Numbered from the stretch's first letter, positions 31,451-41,013 are shown. The stretch is 64,000 nt of DNA from Bartonella henselae str. Houston-1 (GCF_000046705.1 NC_005956.1:806001-870000), one strand, 5' to 3'. Notes: a model not told the origin generated them from the sequence alone. Made by a program: numbers and translations.

Positions 31451-31855
31451 ATGAAACAAACTCTAAGACTATTAGGTGCGGTAACTTTGTTCGGTATAGC
31501 CGGATGTCATTTAGGAGGACCTCCTACATCATCTATAGGGATGTGGGAGAAGCCAGGAGCAGATTTTACTGAGATAGGAAAAGCCTTGTTAGAATGTGGC
31601 ATGCCAACCCCTTATGATCGCGATCCAGAAAACGATAATCGCAGTTTCAATCAAATGGCAACAGTTTATGCTTGTATGGTTCAATCAGGTTTTCATTATG
31701 AAAATGAACATGAGGGTGGGTGGTGTTACACTTTTAGAGCCGAAAACCTTCCGATTTGTCGTCCTGGCGCTGTCATCCCACAGCGCAGTGTCAAGAAGCG
31801 CTTGAACAGCCCTTTTTGTAAAAAATATAAAAATAGCCGTAAATGCCAACCTTAA
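31451..31855 (+). CDS. Small lipoprotein 7, partner of the orphan toxin end
   Basis: 134 residues with lipobox IAGC at Cys19. It starts 20 bases after the orphan cassette stop, after GGAG. It is family-typical (SSIGMWEKPGADFTEIGKALLECG, then CYTFRAENLPICRPG), with a distinct middle (NDNRSFNQMATVYACMVQSGFHYENEHEGG). By position it is the cognate immunity candidate for the second toxin tail, as lipoprotein 1 is for the first. Confidence 0.78.
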   Translation: MKQTLRLLGAVTLFGIAGCHLGGPPTSSIGMWEKPGADFTEIGKALLECGMPTPYDRDPENDNRSFNQMATVYACMVQSGFHYENEHEGGWCYTFRAENLPICRPGAVIPQRSVKKRLNSPFCKKYKNSRKCQP

Positions 31856-32039
31856 ATATTTTAAATATTGCTGTTTCTGATAATCAACACTACACCATCC
31901 TTGCTTGCGCTTGGAATGGTGGATTGTTCCCTCAACCAATCGTCTCAACACTGTATGTGAAGCAGTTAACGTAGGGAATACACTTCGTAATCCTGTTAAT
32001 TTGCGTCATAGGATGGATTTTGCTATCTTTAGGGTGATG

Positions 32040-32611
32040 AGTTTGAGAAAGCCTTGTCCGTCCTTACGTGACAAGTTTTTTTATGCCGCGTCACTATTAG
32101 CCGCCCGTGCAAGGCGCTTCAAACGTCAACATGGTTTGGATGTCTTGATGATTGATTATATCCAACTCATGACAACCCATTCAAAACGTTCTTCAGAAAA
32201 CCACATTCAAGAAATGACAGCGATTACCATAGGTCTTAAAGCTTTGGCAAAAGAACTTAATATTCCCATCATTGCTCTTTCACAATTCTCACACCAAGTT
32301 GAAAACCAAACAGATAAACGTCCACAGCTTGCAGATCTACGAGAATCAGGTTCCATTGAACAAGATGCCGATATTGTGCTGTTTGTTTATCGCGAAGAAT
32401 ATTATCTCAAAAAGGAAGTAGCGCCAAGTATAGAAAATGGCAAGAGACAATGGAGAAAGCCAAGGGCAAAGCTGTGGTTATTATAGCCAAACAACGCCAT
32501 GGTCCAACAGGAATAGTTTTTCTTGCCTTTCAATCCGATTTTACACGCTTTAGCGATCTAGCAGACAATGGGAACGTCTCAGAGAATAGGAGTGATTATC
32601 ATGCTTTGTAG
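32040..32611 (+). pseudogene. dnaB-like replicative helicase, C-terminal fragment with frameshift
   Basis: From ~32091 the frame gives the RecA-fold part of DnaB (LAARARRFKRQHGLDVLMIDYIQLM, then ALAKELNIPIIALSQFSHQVE, LADLRESGSIEQDADIVLFVYREEYY). Near 32450 the frame shifts, and the rest continues in another frame (KAVVIIAKQRHGPTG, then FQSDFTRFSDL) to TAG 32609-32611. The N-terminal half and the Walker A region are absent. It is a leftover, possibly phage-borne, that cannot encode a working helicase. Confidence 0.78.
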
Positions 32612-32687
32612 GATAAAAGATGTAGAGGAGCAAAATCCAATAGATTCACATTCAAAATTACGAATCTTAAAACAGCCTTTGAAAGGT

Positions 32688-32786
32688 CTTTGAAGACCTT
32701 TTGAGAACCCCTTAAAAACCCTTTGAAAAAAAATAAATTGCTGCAAAACCTGCTGTCAAATTGTGCAAAACCCGATGACAAGCTAC
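32688..32786. repeat. ~100-bp repeat beside tRNA-Val (copy 1)
   Basis: Starts CTTTGAAGAC, contains GAGAACCCCTTAAAAA, and ends GACAAGCTAC. The same series of words occurs at 41014-41100, also just before a tRNA gene in the same orientation. Likely a remnant of integrated elements. Confidence 0.6.
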
Positions 32787-32887
32787 AGGCATGTTGGAAA
32801 ATCCTATTCCCGCACCTTTATTTATACATCCCGCACCTTAAAAAAACATACATAAAATCAAAAAGTTACAAGAGAAATAAAAGCATA

Positions 32888-32962
<75 letters not shown>

Positions 32963-33061
32963 ACTCAATGAAGTTGCATACACCACATAGAATTACAAAC
33001 GTCAATGCCTAATTTAATTTTTTCTTTAATCAGTCACGAATAATTTAGAAAAATATCGCCT

Positions 33062-33424
33062 CTAAGCAGCTATAAGTATTTTTTCAACCTCATTCACAAG
33101 ATCACGTAAGTGAAAGGGTTTAGAAAGCACTTTTGCATCTGGAGGGGCATCGCTATTTGAATTGAGTGCAACTGCTGCAAAGCCTGTAATGAACATTACT
33201 CGTAAATCAGGATCAATTTCAGTAGCGCGTCGTGCTAGTTCGATTCCATCCATTTCTGGCATCACAATATCAGTAAGGAGAAGAGAAAATGCTTCTTCTT
33301 GTAAACGTTCATAGGCGCTAGCACCATTATCGAAATCGGCCACTTCGTAGCCGGCACGTTCTAGAGCTTTTGCTAGAAAACGGCGCATATCGTTATCATC
33401 TTCTGCGAGCAGGATTCTTTTCAT
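33062..33424 (-). CDS. cpdR: CpdR-type single-domain response regulator
   Basis: 120 residues, receiver domain only. The acidic pocket is present (AEDDNDMRRFL), as are the phosphoacceptor in LLLTDIVMPEMDG (~Asp52), the threonine in MFITGFAAVAL, and the lysine in VLSKPFHLRDLV. The sequence is that of CpdR of the alphaproteobacteria. When unphosphorylated, CpdR recruits ClpXP to polar sites for CtrA-pathway proteolysis. No output domain is expected. It is preceded by a 1.3-kb gene-poor region on its upstream side. Confidence 0.93.
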   Translation of the reverse strand: MKRILLAEDDNDMRRFLAKALERAGYEVADFDNGASAYERLQEEAFSLLLTDIVMPEMDGIELARRATEIDPDLRVMFITGFAAVALNSNSDAPPDAKVLSKPFHLRDLVNEVEKILIAA

Positions 33425-34744
33425 GATTATGTTCCAATTACTCCATTCGTCAGAGTTTTTGCCTCATTGATTATACAATATAGAGTATTTATAAAAAAAG
33501 TGATAAAATGCTCATAATTGGAATGAATGGCAAAATGGTTAATTCTTATCTATTTGTCTAGTAATACACAATATTAGTTGTTTATTAGTTAAATTCGAAA
33601 TGTATTTGATGTTGAAATCAAAGGCTAATGTATAAGCATCTTAATCTCCGCTCTGTTTCTTTTAGGTTTCTTTCATTCTGACCAGCATTCCACGAAACAC
33701 CTTTTAGAAATCTTCGTTTTAGAGATTGTCTCTATGGAAAATTAGGATGGTGCTATATTGATTTGCTGTTTTTGAGAAGTTAATAAGCAAGACGGAGTTT
33801 TTATAGCTGTTCATTTTTTATATATTTTTGTCAATCTATATTGTAAACATAATGAGTTTAGTTTACAGGTCCGTCTGTTAAACTATAGTTTTTCTATGAG
33901 ATAACATAATTTTTTTGTAATAGATCAGGAATAGAGTTTTTTCTCTTTTGATTTGGATAGCTGTATTATGTTGTATTAAGATTGCTCTATCGATCATTGT
34001 TATTTTTGCAAATGGAGATTAACTTTATCGAACTATTACATTTGCGTTTTGAAATAGGTAATCGGTTGATTTTTTAAAATTGAAGTGAGCTATTCTTGAG
34101 TTTTTGAAAACGTGATTGACGTTTCGTGAAAAGATTTTCCATGAATATAAGAGTTGTACAGCTGCTATCAAATAAAAGATTGTATGTGTATTTTTACTTT
34201 AAATTGAGGTAAGTCCTTTATTTTACACTATAAAATAATCTCGCACGATTATGCAAAAGAAAACAGAATATGAAGATTGTTGTTTGATGATCAGCATAAA
34301 ATCCTAAAATCAGCATTTAGGTTACTTTCTTTCTTATAAAAGCTTATTAAGCGCTTTTTGGTACTTCCATCTGGGAATGAAAGCATTAGGCTGATAAAAA
34401 GGAAATTTTTTGATTTTATCAATTCGCCCTTTTTATCATAGGAAATCACCTGAGTTCTACAAGATTCAATAGGAAATATTTAGTTAAGCTTAGATGTTTG
34501 ATTTTGAGGCAATATCATAAGGAATTGGTATTCCAGATTCTAAGAGATCTTTTCTTATCAAAATTATATTTTATGCCTAACTTTTTCGTTTAGCCGTTCA
34601 GGGAGCATGTCTCTAAATAACATCTTTTTATAATTAATAGGCTTATAACGCTTAATTATTTTAAGATTTTTTTCATGTATTTTTCTATTTCCCTTTATGG
34701 TCCTAAATTACGGTCTTGTTAAAAGGTGTGATCTTATGGGCATT
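33425..34744. other. 1.3-kb gene-poor region upstream of cpdR
   Basis: Strongly AT-rich with stops in all frames. A short open run on the minus strand near 34490-34565 (reading RKDLLESGIPIPYDIAS) may be debris of a lost gene, but I could not identify it. The part next to 33424 should hold the cpdR promoter. No RNA gene is recognised. Confidence 0.45.
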
Positions 34745-35647
34745 TCATCCACGAATAAATGCATCAAATGCAATCCAAAATTGTTTTTGGTAACTTTCTT
34801 CATGCATGATGGTATCAAGTTCGGCACCTGTAATTGTAATACTGTCTGTCAGATGCGTATATTGGCATAATTGTCGTATTTCAATGTTATTGGCTATATT
34901 GTTTTGGTTGGCAAGAATAAACAATGTTGGAATTTCTAAATGCCCATTAAGGATATTTTTTTTCACGCTATCAATTGCATTGAGTACTGATGCCATCCAT
35001 CGAGATGTCGGACGTTTTATAAGAAAATCAGAGGATAAAGCTGCTTCATTGATGCGCATAAATTGCGTACTTTTTTGTTTTAATTTTTCCCCACCTTTCG
35101 CTGGTAAAAATCCAAGACCGATATCAGAAAGAAGTTGTGTTAATTTATGTTGAAAGCTATTTGTTTTATTGCCAAATGGAGCAAAAAGGGGAGAAATGCA
35201 GAGCATTTTATTAAACTTATGGTTAATGAGATCCAATCCGCTAAGTGCTATCAGTCCCCCCATGCCATAAGTTAGCATGTAGTAAGGTGGTGGACAATTA
35301 CAATAAACAATATTTTTAAGAAACTCATTTAAGTCATTAATATCATTGTTAATATTAAAATAATTATATCGACTCTGTTTTTGTTTATCGGGTTGCGATT
35401 CTTCTCGACCAAACCAATCAAATATTGCTGTGTAAAAACCGCGGTTGGAAATTTCATTCATTGGTAAAAAATATTCTTCTAAAGCATTTGCATAGCTTTC
35501 AAGAATAACAATTGTTCCTTTGGCTTTTTTTATTTCGGGATGTGTTATCGCAAAACGAATTTTGCGATCAGTGTCTATTTTAAGGTGGTTATTATGGATA
35601 TTGGCAGGAGGAATTCTCAAGTCTGGGGAATAAAGAGATCTTTCCAA
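34745..35647 (-). CDS. PldB-like alpha/beta hydrolase without its catalytic serine
   Basis: 300 residues with the layout of alphaproteobacterial lysophospholipase L2-like proteins: GTIVILESYANALEEYF, then GFYTAIFDWFGREES, and a C-terminal QFWIAFDAFI. The nucleophile elbow, normally HSMGG (GxSxG), reads TYGMGG, so the serine is replaced by glycine. The usual GARHEI histidine motif reads GAELDTIMHE. The frame is open, so it is either a pseudoenzyme or an early stage of decay. The neighbours are a small heat-shock gene (divergent) and cpdR. Confidence 0.75.
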   Translation of the reverse strand: MERSLYSPDLRIPPANIHNNHLKIDTDRKIRFAITHPEIKKAKGTIVILESYANALEEYFLPMNEISNRGFYTAIFDWFGREESQPDKQKQSRYNYFNINNDINDLNEFLKNIVYCNCPPPYYMLTYGMGGLIALSGLDLINHKFNKMLCISPLFAPFGNKTNSFQHKLTQLLSDIGLGFLPAKGGEKLKQKSTQFMRINEAALSSDFLIKRPTSRWMASVLNAIDSVKKNILNGHLEIPTLFILANQNNIANNIEIRQLCQYTHLTDSITITGAELDTIMHEESYQKQFWIAFDAFIRG

Positions 35648-35830
35648 TTGACATCCTTTGTGGTGTATTGTTGCAATTTACTGCAAAGTTAGATGAGAAG
35701 AGAACGCATATTCTTATATTTTTAATATAATGATGATGAAGGGTTAAGAAACGGTTATATTGTTTTTGTATATTTTTACGAATTGAAGCACAAAAGAGTT
35801 GAAATAGAATGGAACAATTACCAGATAAAT

Positions 35831-35927
35831 AGTGCGGTCGCCACTCTGGGACCGTTGGTTCGCGGGCAGGTTTGCCATTTGGGAACTTTGTGAATCAATT
35901 ATAGTCGCTCTAAAGGAGGGCAATATT
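35831..35927 (+). promoter_or_regulatory. ROSE-like RNA thermometer in the hsp20 leader
   Basis: The ~100-base leader can form a GC stem CGGTC/GACCG (35835-35839 with 35850-35854), a GGCA/TGCC hairpin (35865-35876), and a final hairpin. In the last, TCGCTC (35905-35910) faces the Shine-Dalgarno GGAGGG (35915-35920). A UYGCU motif opposite the ribosome-binding site is the mark of ROSE elements that repress small heat-shock genes at low temperature in Rhizobiales. Only base pairing was judged by eye. Confidence 0.62.
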
Positions 35928-36425
35928 ATGCGTCAAGTAGATTTTTCACCATTTTATCGTTCAACTGTAGGTTTTGATCACCTTTTTAATTGGTTTGATT
36001 CCAGAACACAACCTGACGATGTTTCTTCTTATCCACCATACAATATTGAGCGTTTAAGTGAGGATTCTTATAGAATTTCTATGGCTGTTGCTGGTTTTTC
36101 TCAGGATGAGATTGATATTGAAACACATTGCAATCAGCTGATCGTTAGGGGTGAGAGAAAACCTGAAAATGACGATGAAGAACGAGAGTTTCTTTACCGA
36201 GGTATTGCTTCGCGTGCTTTTGAACGGCGTTTTCATTTAGCTGATCATGTTAAGGTTATTGGAGCAGAACTTGGCGATGGTCTTCTTCATATTCAGCTTA
36301 AAAGAGAAATGCCGGCTGAACTAAAGCCAAAAAAGATAGTTGTGCAAGCATCATCATCTGCTGTAAAAAATGGTAACGATCATGCTGTGCGTAAAGTAAG
36401 TTTAGAAAATGAGAGAACTGAATAA
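35928..36425 (+). CDS. Small heat-shock protein (Hsp20/IbpA family)
   Basis: 165 residues from ATG 35928, chosen for AAAGGAGGG 8 bases before it; the longer frame is the leader. The alpha-crystallin domain runs from ~residue 35 to 135 (YNIERLSEDSYRISMAVAGF, then DEIDIETHCNQLIVRGER, FLYRGIASRAFERRFHLADHV and GLLHIQLKREMP). The signature GLL-I-L is intact. It is an ATP-independent holdase for unfolding proteins. A strong terminator follows. Confidence 0.93.
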   Translation: MRQVDFSPFYRSTVGFDHLFNWFDSRTQPDDVSSYPPYNIERLSEDSYRISMAVAGFSQDEIDIETHCNQLIVRGERKPENDDEEREFLYRGIASRAFERRFHLADHVKVIGAELGDGLLHIQLKREMPAELKPKKIVVQASSSAVKNGNDHAVRKVSLENERTE

Positions 36426-36450
36426 TTAAAACTTTTTTAAAAAATAGAAA

Positions 36451-36477
36451 AACGCGAGACAAAAGTCTCGCGTTTTT
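36451..36477 (+). terminator. Rho-independent terminator of hsp20
   Basis: A perfect 10-base stem AACGCGAGAC/GTCTCGCGTT with an AAAA loop and a following T-run. Confidence 0.92.
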
Positions 36478-36739
36478 ATGTTTTATTAAATAATAGGCTG
36501 TTTGAATAAAAACTATTTGTTCCAAACTCAGGTGGTGAAGTTTCGTATATGGCTCTACATTGAGGGAAATGGAGTGAATTTTAAAAATGTTTTGTATATA
36601 TTGTAGAACAATTATTTGATTAAAAAAAACAGGTATTGTAGTTTAATACTAGATTTTGTACTAAATAGGAAAAGCTAGGAATAGGTGACAATTCATTTTA
36701 GATAAATGTTAAGTTGCATTTTGTATCGTTTTTAAGTGG

Positions 36740-37200
36740 GTTTTTTAGTTTTGATTTGACGCCTTAAGTGAAGTTTAAAAAAGAGTAAAGTCGCTGCAAC
36801 TTCTTCGCTATCGTTGGTATTTTAAATAAGTTCTTGCAGTTTTTCATAAAGCTTTGCAGCTGCTTCCGCTACTATATGTTCAGAGAGGAATTTTATTTTT
36901 GCATCACGATAGGTCGTGTAGGCTATCCGTCCAAGCTTTTTATCAGTTTAGCAGGAATAATAGGCACCTTAAAATTTTCTGCTTTCGCTTTTGCTGCGTT
37001 TGTAAATATTTTATCTTTACTAGTGAAAAACCAATCTATAGATATTTCGAAACGATATATGTCCGTAGCATAGATGCAGGGGGATTTTTGCAAACCTCTT
37101 TTGTAATTGCAAATAGTTGTTTCAGGAATATCAAAATGTTTTGCAAATTGTTTACATTCCTTGAAGCTAAGAGAAATTTTTATTTCTTTTTAGCGTTTTG
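36740..37200 (-). pseudogene. Degenerate phage repressor (XRE/CI N-terminal type)
   Basis: On the minus strand the run from ~37190 gives a helix-turn-helix: SLSFKECKQFAKHFDIPETT, then NYKRGLQKSP, then ISIDWFFTSKDKIF. This matches the CI-type repressor family that reads '...IP..T..NYE.G...P......I...WLLTG'. It is interrupted by TAG after PAKLIKSLDG. Pieces of a C-terminus (EHIVAEAAAKLYEKLQELI) appear in another frame further on. The opposite-strand frames here are shadows. Confidence 0.65.
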
Positions 37201-37204
37201 CTAA

Positions 37205-37655
37205 TTCGATTTTAGGTTTTTTAGGTCTAATCTGCAAAAATAAAATCATAGTCATTGGAAAATTGTTGGCTGGTAGCTAAAAGTCTAAACGTTGGACTGA
37301 TTAGCAGATTCTGTCAATCTGAACACTGAGAAAACAAAGAAATTTGTGTCGACTGACTATAGCTTAAGCCGTAAATACACTCTGTTCAAAAAATCCGCAA
37401 ATGGGTGTTTACAGGTTATTCGCCAAGGATGGCTTAATATAGCAGCACTGCAAGTCTGCAATGAGCTTTTCAGATTCTATAACTTGTGATTTGTGGTATC
37501 TCTGATAGTGAGGTCAAGGGAATAGCTAAAACTTTTGCTAAAGAGACCATCCTTAATTTTAATTTATTAAAATTCGAAGTGCACTTTATCGGTTAACTTA
37601 TAGTTTTACTCTACAGAAAAAACGAGGGAAAATTGATAATACTATAAGCTTTAGT
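37205..37655. other. 450-bp decayed sequence
   Basis: No intact gene. A short plus-strand run near 37494-37606 (SDSEVKGIAKTFAKETIL) is not assignable. It lies between the dead phage repressor and the dead exporter. Confidence 0.4.
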
Positions 37656-37659
37656 GGGG

Positions 37660-38262
37660 ATCTAAATATCGATATTAGTAGCAAGAGATAAAACCGTTCC
37701 TGTTGCTATATTAATAGAGCTTCTTATTTTTTGTTTTTTTTAAGTCGCATTAGCAAACGATATAAAAATAGCCATCAGAGTAAACTATGCAAATATGTTA
37801 AAAGAATGTATGGTTACACGTTCAAATCCTTTTTTAATGCCACCCCCAGAAGACAAGAATTTTGGAAAGGCTGCGATATATAGAATATTGATGCTTTGGG
37901 GTTTAGTATTTGTGTCATAAAATCATCCATTTAGCTGGTAAAAATCTTTACTTGACCCTTAGTATTATTTTCATTCTTTGATATGGGGGCTTTTGAATTT
38001 AAGCTATCGATGCCAGATTTAAGTGATTTAACTCTCATATATAATAAATAGCATCCACCCATGAGTTTTACTAAAAAAGAGCGTTTTATTGTTGAGAATA
38101 ATCGCTGATACACCCTAATATGGAAAACGCTCCATGTGCATATGTTGCTGTACACACGCCAACAACATTAGCGAGCGCATTCTTTTTTCCCAGTCTCTTA
38201 GCATTACCGATGATAAGAGCCATGTTTGGATCAGGAGATATCACTAAAAAAATGAGACTATA
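37660..38262 (-). pseudogene. RhtB/LysE-family amino-acid exporter, degenerate
   Basis: The minus-strand pieces follow the order of a LysE/RhtB translocator. The N-terminal signature PDPNMALIIGNAKRLGKKNA (normally PGPNM) comes first, then VVGVCTATYAHGAFSILG, VKLMGGCYLLYMRVKSLKSG, NPKASIFYI (the family's NPKA motif) and a C-terminal IRSSINIATGTVLSLATN. Several stops and frame changes separate them. It would have been a five- to six-span inner-membrane exporter. It is the last gene of a dead leftward operon. Confidence 0.75.
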
Positions 38263-38271
38263 TTTGATGAT

Positions 38272-38877
38272 TCATTTGACCTTTATCTCTGAAATTAATT
38301 TATCTTCAAGATATAAGTCTATTTCATCAAATGAGGAAATTTTACCTACTCCTTGTGGAGTACCTGTATATATATCATCACTTTTTTAACTGAATGTAGC
38401 GACTTAAGAATGATATTATTTTTCAAAGCTAAAAATCATATCTCTGGTATTACCAAGTTGCTTCGTTTCACCATTTAGCTTCATTTAAAAAGTTATTGAG
38501 TGGTTTATTTTTTCCTTGCTTATGAAGTCAGAGACGTATGCGGATTCTTTAAGTCCTTTAGACAAAAGCCAAGGAAGCTTTTTTTCTTTCAGTTTTGTTT
38601 GTAAATCTCTAGCTATTAGATCAAGCCCCACTACCACTGCATCGTAATATTCTTCAGCTTCTACTTCATAGACTATAAAAGTGTCCTTTGAGACTCTCAG
38701 CACAATTTCAGTTTTAAAATGTATTTCTTAAGAAAAGTCAGGAAGAAAAATTTGATTTCCTAACATGAGTGAATTGTTCGGCTTGCTGAATATAAAGGAT
38801 TTATCTTCAACAACATTGCCAAGTTCATGTGCGTGCTCCACATAATTGCGTCCAATACAATAAATATCATTCATCAT
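38272..38877 (-). pseudogene. FAH-family hydrolase/isomerase, degenerate
   Basis: The frame from ATG 38877 (or 38874) starts DIYCIGRNYVEHAHELGN, then FIFSKPNNSLM, as in fumarylacetoacetate-hydrolase-family proteins. TAA at 38730-38728 interrupts it. It resumes in the same frame (EIHFKTEIVLRVSK, VVVGLDLIARDLQTKLKEKK). After another stop the pieces MKLNGETKQLGNTRDMIF and IYTGTPQGVGKISSFDEIDL complete the family pattern to TGA 38274-38272. Total span ~200 codons, the normal size of the short members. It cannot be functional without several readthrough events. Confidence 0.82.
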
Positions 38878-38884
38878 AGGGGGC

Positions 38885-39822
38885 CACTAAGTTTTTCATT
38901 TTCTTTTTGTACAAGCAAGATATAACTGTGGAAACAACATTTCAATATGTGAGCTTTCTAAAAAATATGCATTGCATGGATTAATAACTTAATCTTGATA
39001 ATAGCCAGTCAGTTAGCATTACCTTTCCAAGCTCTCATGAGAGGGGGCGATGTGGTGGCCTCCACAGGTAAAACATAAGGAGCACGTAAAACTCACGATT
39101 TTTTCTTAGATGCTTTTCTAAACAACCAGAATCACTCAAGTTTACTTCTTGCTGTGTTCACTAAGATACCGTTTTTCTTCATCTTTTTGAAGAATTCTGA
39201 ATTAATTATTTCTATGTTTTTTTGTAAGATGGCTAGTGCAGTGATAGCACATCAGACTCTTCTAGAAGATAATTCATGTCTTTCTAGAAGTTTGAATTTG
39301 AGTGATTTTGCTAGATTTTTATTAATATATGGATCATAGACAAGTAGTTTGAATCCAAAAGGTCTTAATCTTTCTAGCGTTGCTTTTTCTATTTTACCTA
39401 GGTCTATCAATTCAATGTTTTTATGTTTTGGATGGAATGTTTTAGGATTATTTTCTTACTATGTTTCATCATATTTTTTTGTTAAATCATTCTGTCTGGA
39501 TCCTTGCTTGCAAACCTCCAAAATTATGGTTAATGCAGTATCAGCCACTTTACAATAAGAAGAGTTATGAGAAAATTTGGCACCATGCTTTCTAAGCGCT
39601 TCATGGTCTACCTGTTCATAATCGATACAAAAATTGTACTGCTATTTTATAATTACGCAATTTGTGGGCTGTTTTCTCTGTTACTTTTGCATGCCAGCTT
39701 AATAGGGCATCAATCTCTTTTAGAATTTTGTCAGGAAAATCGTCTTCATTTAAAGAATTAAAGAAATAAAACTTAATGTCAAAGTTAGCCAGTGGTTTTT
39801 CAAACTCACATATTTCAGTTCA
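38885..39822 (-). pseudogene. D-2-hydroxyacid dehydrogenase (SerA-like), degenerate
   Basis: Minus-strand pieces in order: IDALLSWHAKVTEKTAHKLR, DYEQVDHEALRKHGAKFSHN, KVADTALTIILEVC, then NIELIDLGKIEKATLERLRP, FKLLVYDPYI and FFKKMKKNGILVNTAR. They reproduce the catalytic and NAD-binding halves of the family (including the GxGxxG region, decayed to DLGKIEKA). Stops lie between several of them. The 3' end decays just before the FAH-like gene, so the two formed one operon. Confidence 0.78.
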
Positions 39823-39905
39823 CACAAGGAGTAATGAAAAACATTAAAAGGTAGAAAGATAGTGAATTTGTGGATAAGATATACATTTAAATCCATAAAA
39901 AAAGC

Positions 39906-39974
39906 ACCGTACAGAGCGCTTTGGTGTTTTTGATGAAATCTTCCACACGTTAGTTAAAAAGTGCTCTGTACGGT
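39906..39974. promoter_or_regulatory. Perfect 12-base inverted repeat ACCGTACAGAGC/GCTCTGTACGGT
   Basis: Arms at 39906-39917 and 39963-39974 with a 45-base centre. They stand in the leader of the dead copy of the 9437 gene. The intact paralogous locus has imperfect arms at the same place. A leader stem or operator of the phage unit. Confidence 0.5.
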
Positions 39975-40014
39975 TAAATCTAGGGAAAAATCCCATAGGT
40001 AAAATTATGGATTA

Positions 40015-40327
40015 ATGTAGCGATACTAAAATATCTATTCTTAATAAACCGTAAACAACTAGTGCAAAAAATTTTGTTGCAACGGCGGTGAGGCTGCTTC
40101 ATGGGGGTAGGGATAGTTTAGTATTTTCATAACCTTTATGAATATCAGGATGTTAAGAGAGAATATGAAACGTTCAATGGAGGTCAATACCATGACATAC
40201 CTGAGAATGTCGACTTCAATATCAAACTACACGTGAAAGCGTGGATTTCTGGTGGTGCGGCCCCCAAGATTGTTATCAACTATAAATTTCTCATAGATAA
40301 AATCAGTAGAAAGCTCAAAAATTATTG
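40015..40327 (+). pseudogene. Dead paralogue of the 167-residue phage gene at 9437
   Basis: DNA words match the 9437 gene in order: AACCGTAAACA, TTTTGTTGCAAC, then ACCTTTATGAATATCAGGATG, GTCAATACCATGACATACCT and TGAAAGCGTGGAT. Small insertions and deletions break the frame from the start. The homology includes the leader from ~39853. The lysine-rich C-terminal half is missing. Confidence 0.8.
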
Positions 40328-40419
40328 AAAACTAATTGATATATTAAAAAAACTTTTAGTCATATACAGCATAAAATTTACAGGGTTGCGGTTTTTGCAA
40401 ATAAAGAAAAGTCCGTCCA

Positions 40420-40686
40420 AATACTTTGTTTTATCTTGATCCCCCTTATTTTGGTGTTGAGGATTACTATGGAAAGGACTTGTTTAAGCAGGAAGATTAC
40501 CAGACGATATTTGCGCTGCTTGCGCAATTAAAGGGGAAGTTTCTTCTTTCTTTCAATGATGTGCCAGAGATACGAAAAATTTTCAGCCAGTTTACCCGAA
40601 AAGAGGTGAGAACAACTTCTTCTTATAATTCATCAAATAACGTGATTCCGGCAAAGGAACTGATCATTACCAATTGCGACTTTTAA
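40420..40686 (+). pseudogene. D12-class DNA adenine methylase, C-terminal fragment
   Basis: The frame begins inside the protein at the catalytic motif FYLDPPYFGVEDYYG (DPPY, motif IV of N6-adenine methylases). It continues through LLAQLKGKFLLSFNDVPEIR and PAKELIITNCDF to a natural-looking end. The N-terminal AdoMet-binding part (FxGxG) is missing and no start signal precedes it. A phage-derived remnant. Confidence 0.75.
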
Positions 40687-41013
40687 GAGAAGATAAAAAG
40701 ATTTATTAAAGGAACTTTAAATGACCTTTGAAAGGTTTGTGAAGACCCTTTGAGTGTAGTTGTACAATAGGTTTTGTAATAAGTGGGAAGAGGTGGGGTT
40801 AGATAGGAATACGTGATAATTTATTGTTTTTATGTATAATTTCTATCATTAAATGCGAATTTTTTCAAATTGGATTTTGACACCTGAAATTGCAAAAAAG
40901 AGCGAAAATCGGAAAAAAGTGCGGCTCAATGATAAAGATGACAGAAAACTTTGAAAGGTCTTTAAAAATCCTTTAAAGATTTTTAAAAAGTTTGTGAAAG
41001 CCCAGAAAACTAG

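Noticed and set aside
36834..37204. Plus-strand frames of 79 and 116 codons
   Set aside because: The opposite strand reads as a degenerate phage repressor with a helix-turn-helix; the plus-strand frames are F/Y/C-rich shadows.
38120..39761. Plus-strand frames of 60-90 codons
   Set aside because: The minus strand reconstructs three known protein families in order, so the plus-strand frames are shadows of pseudogenes.
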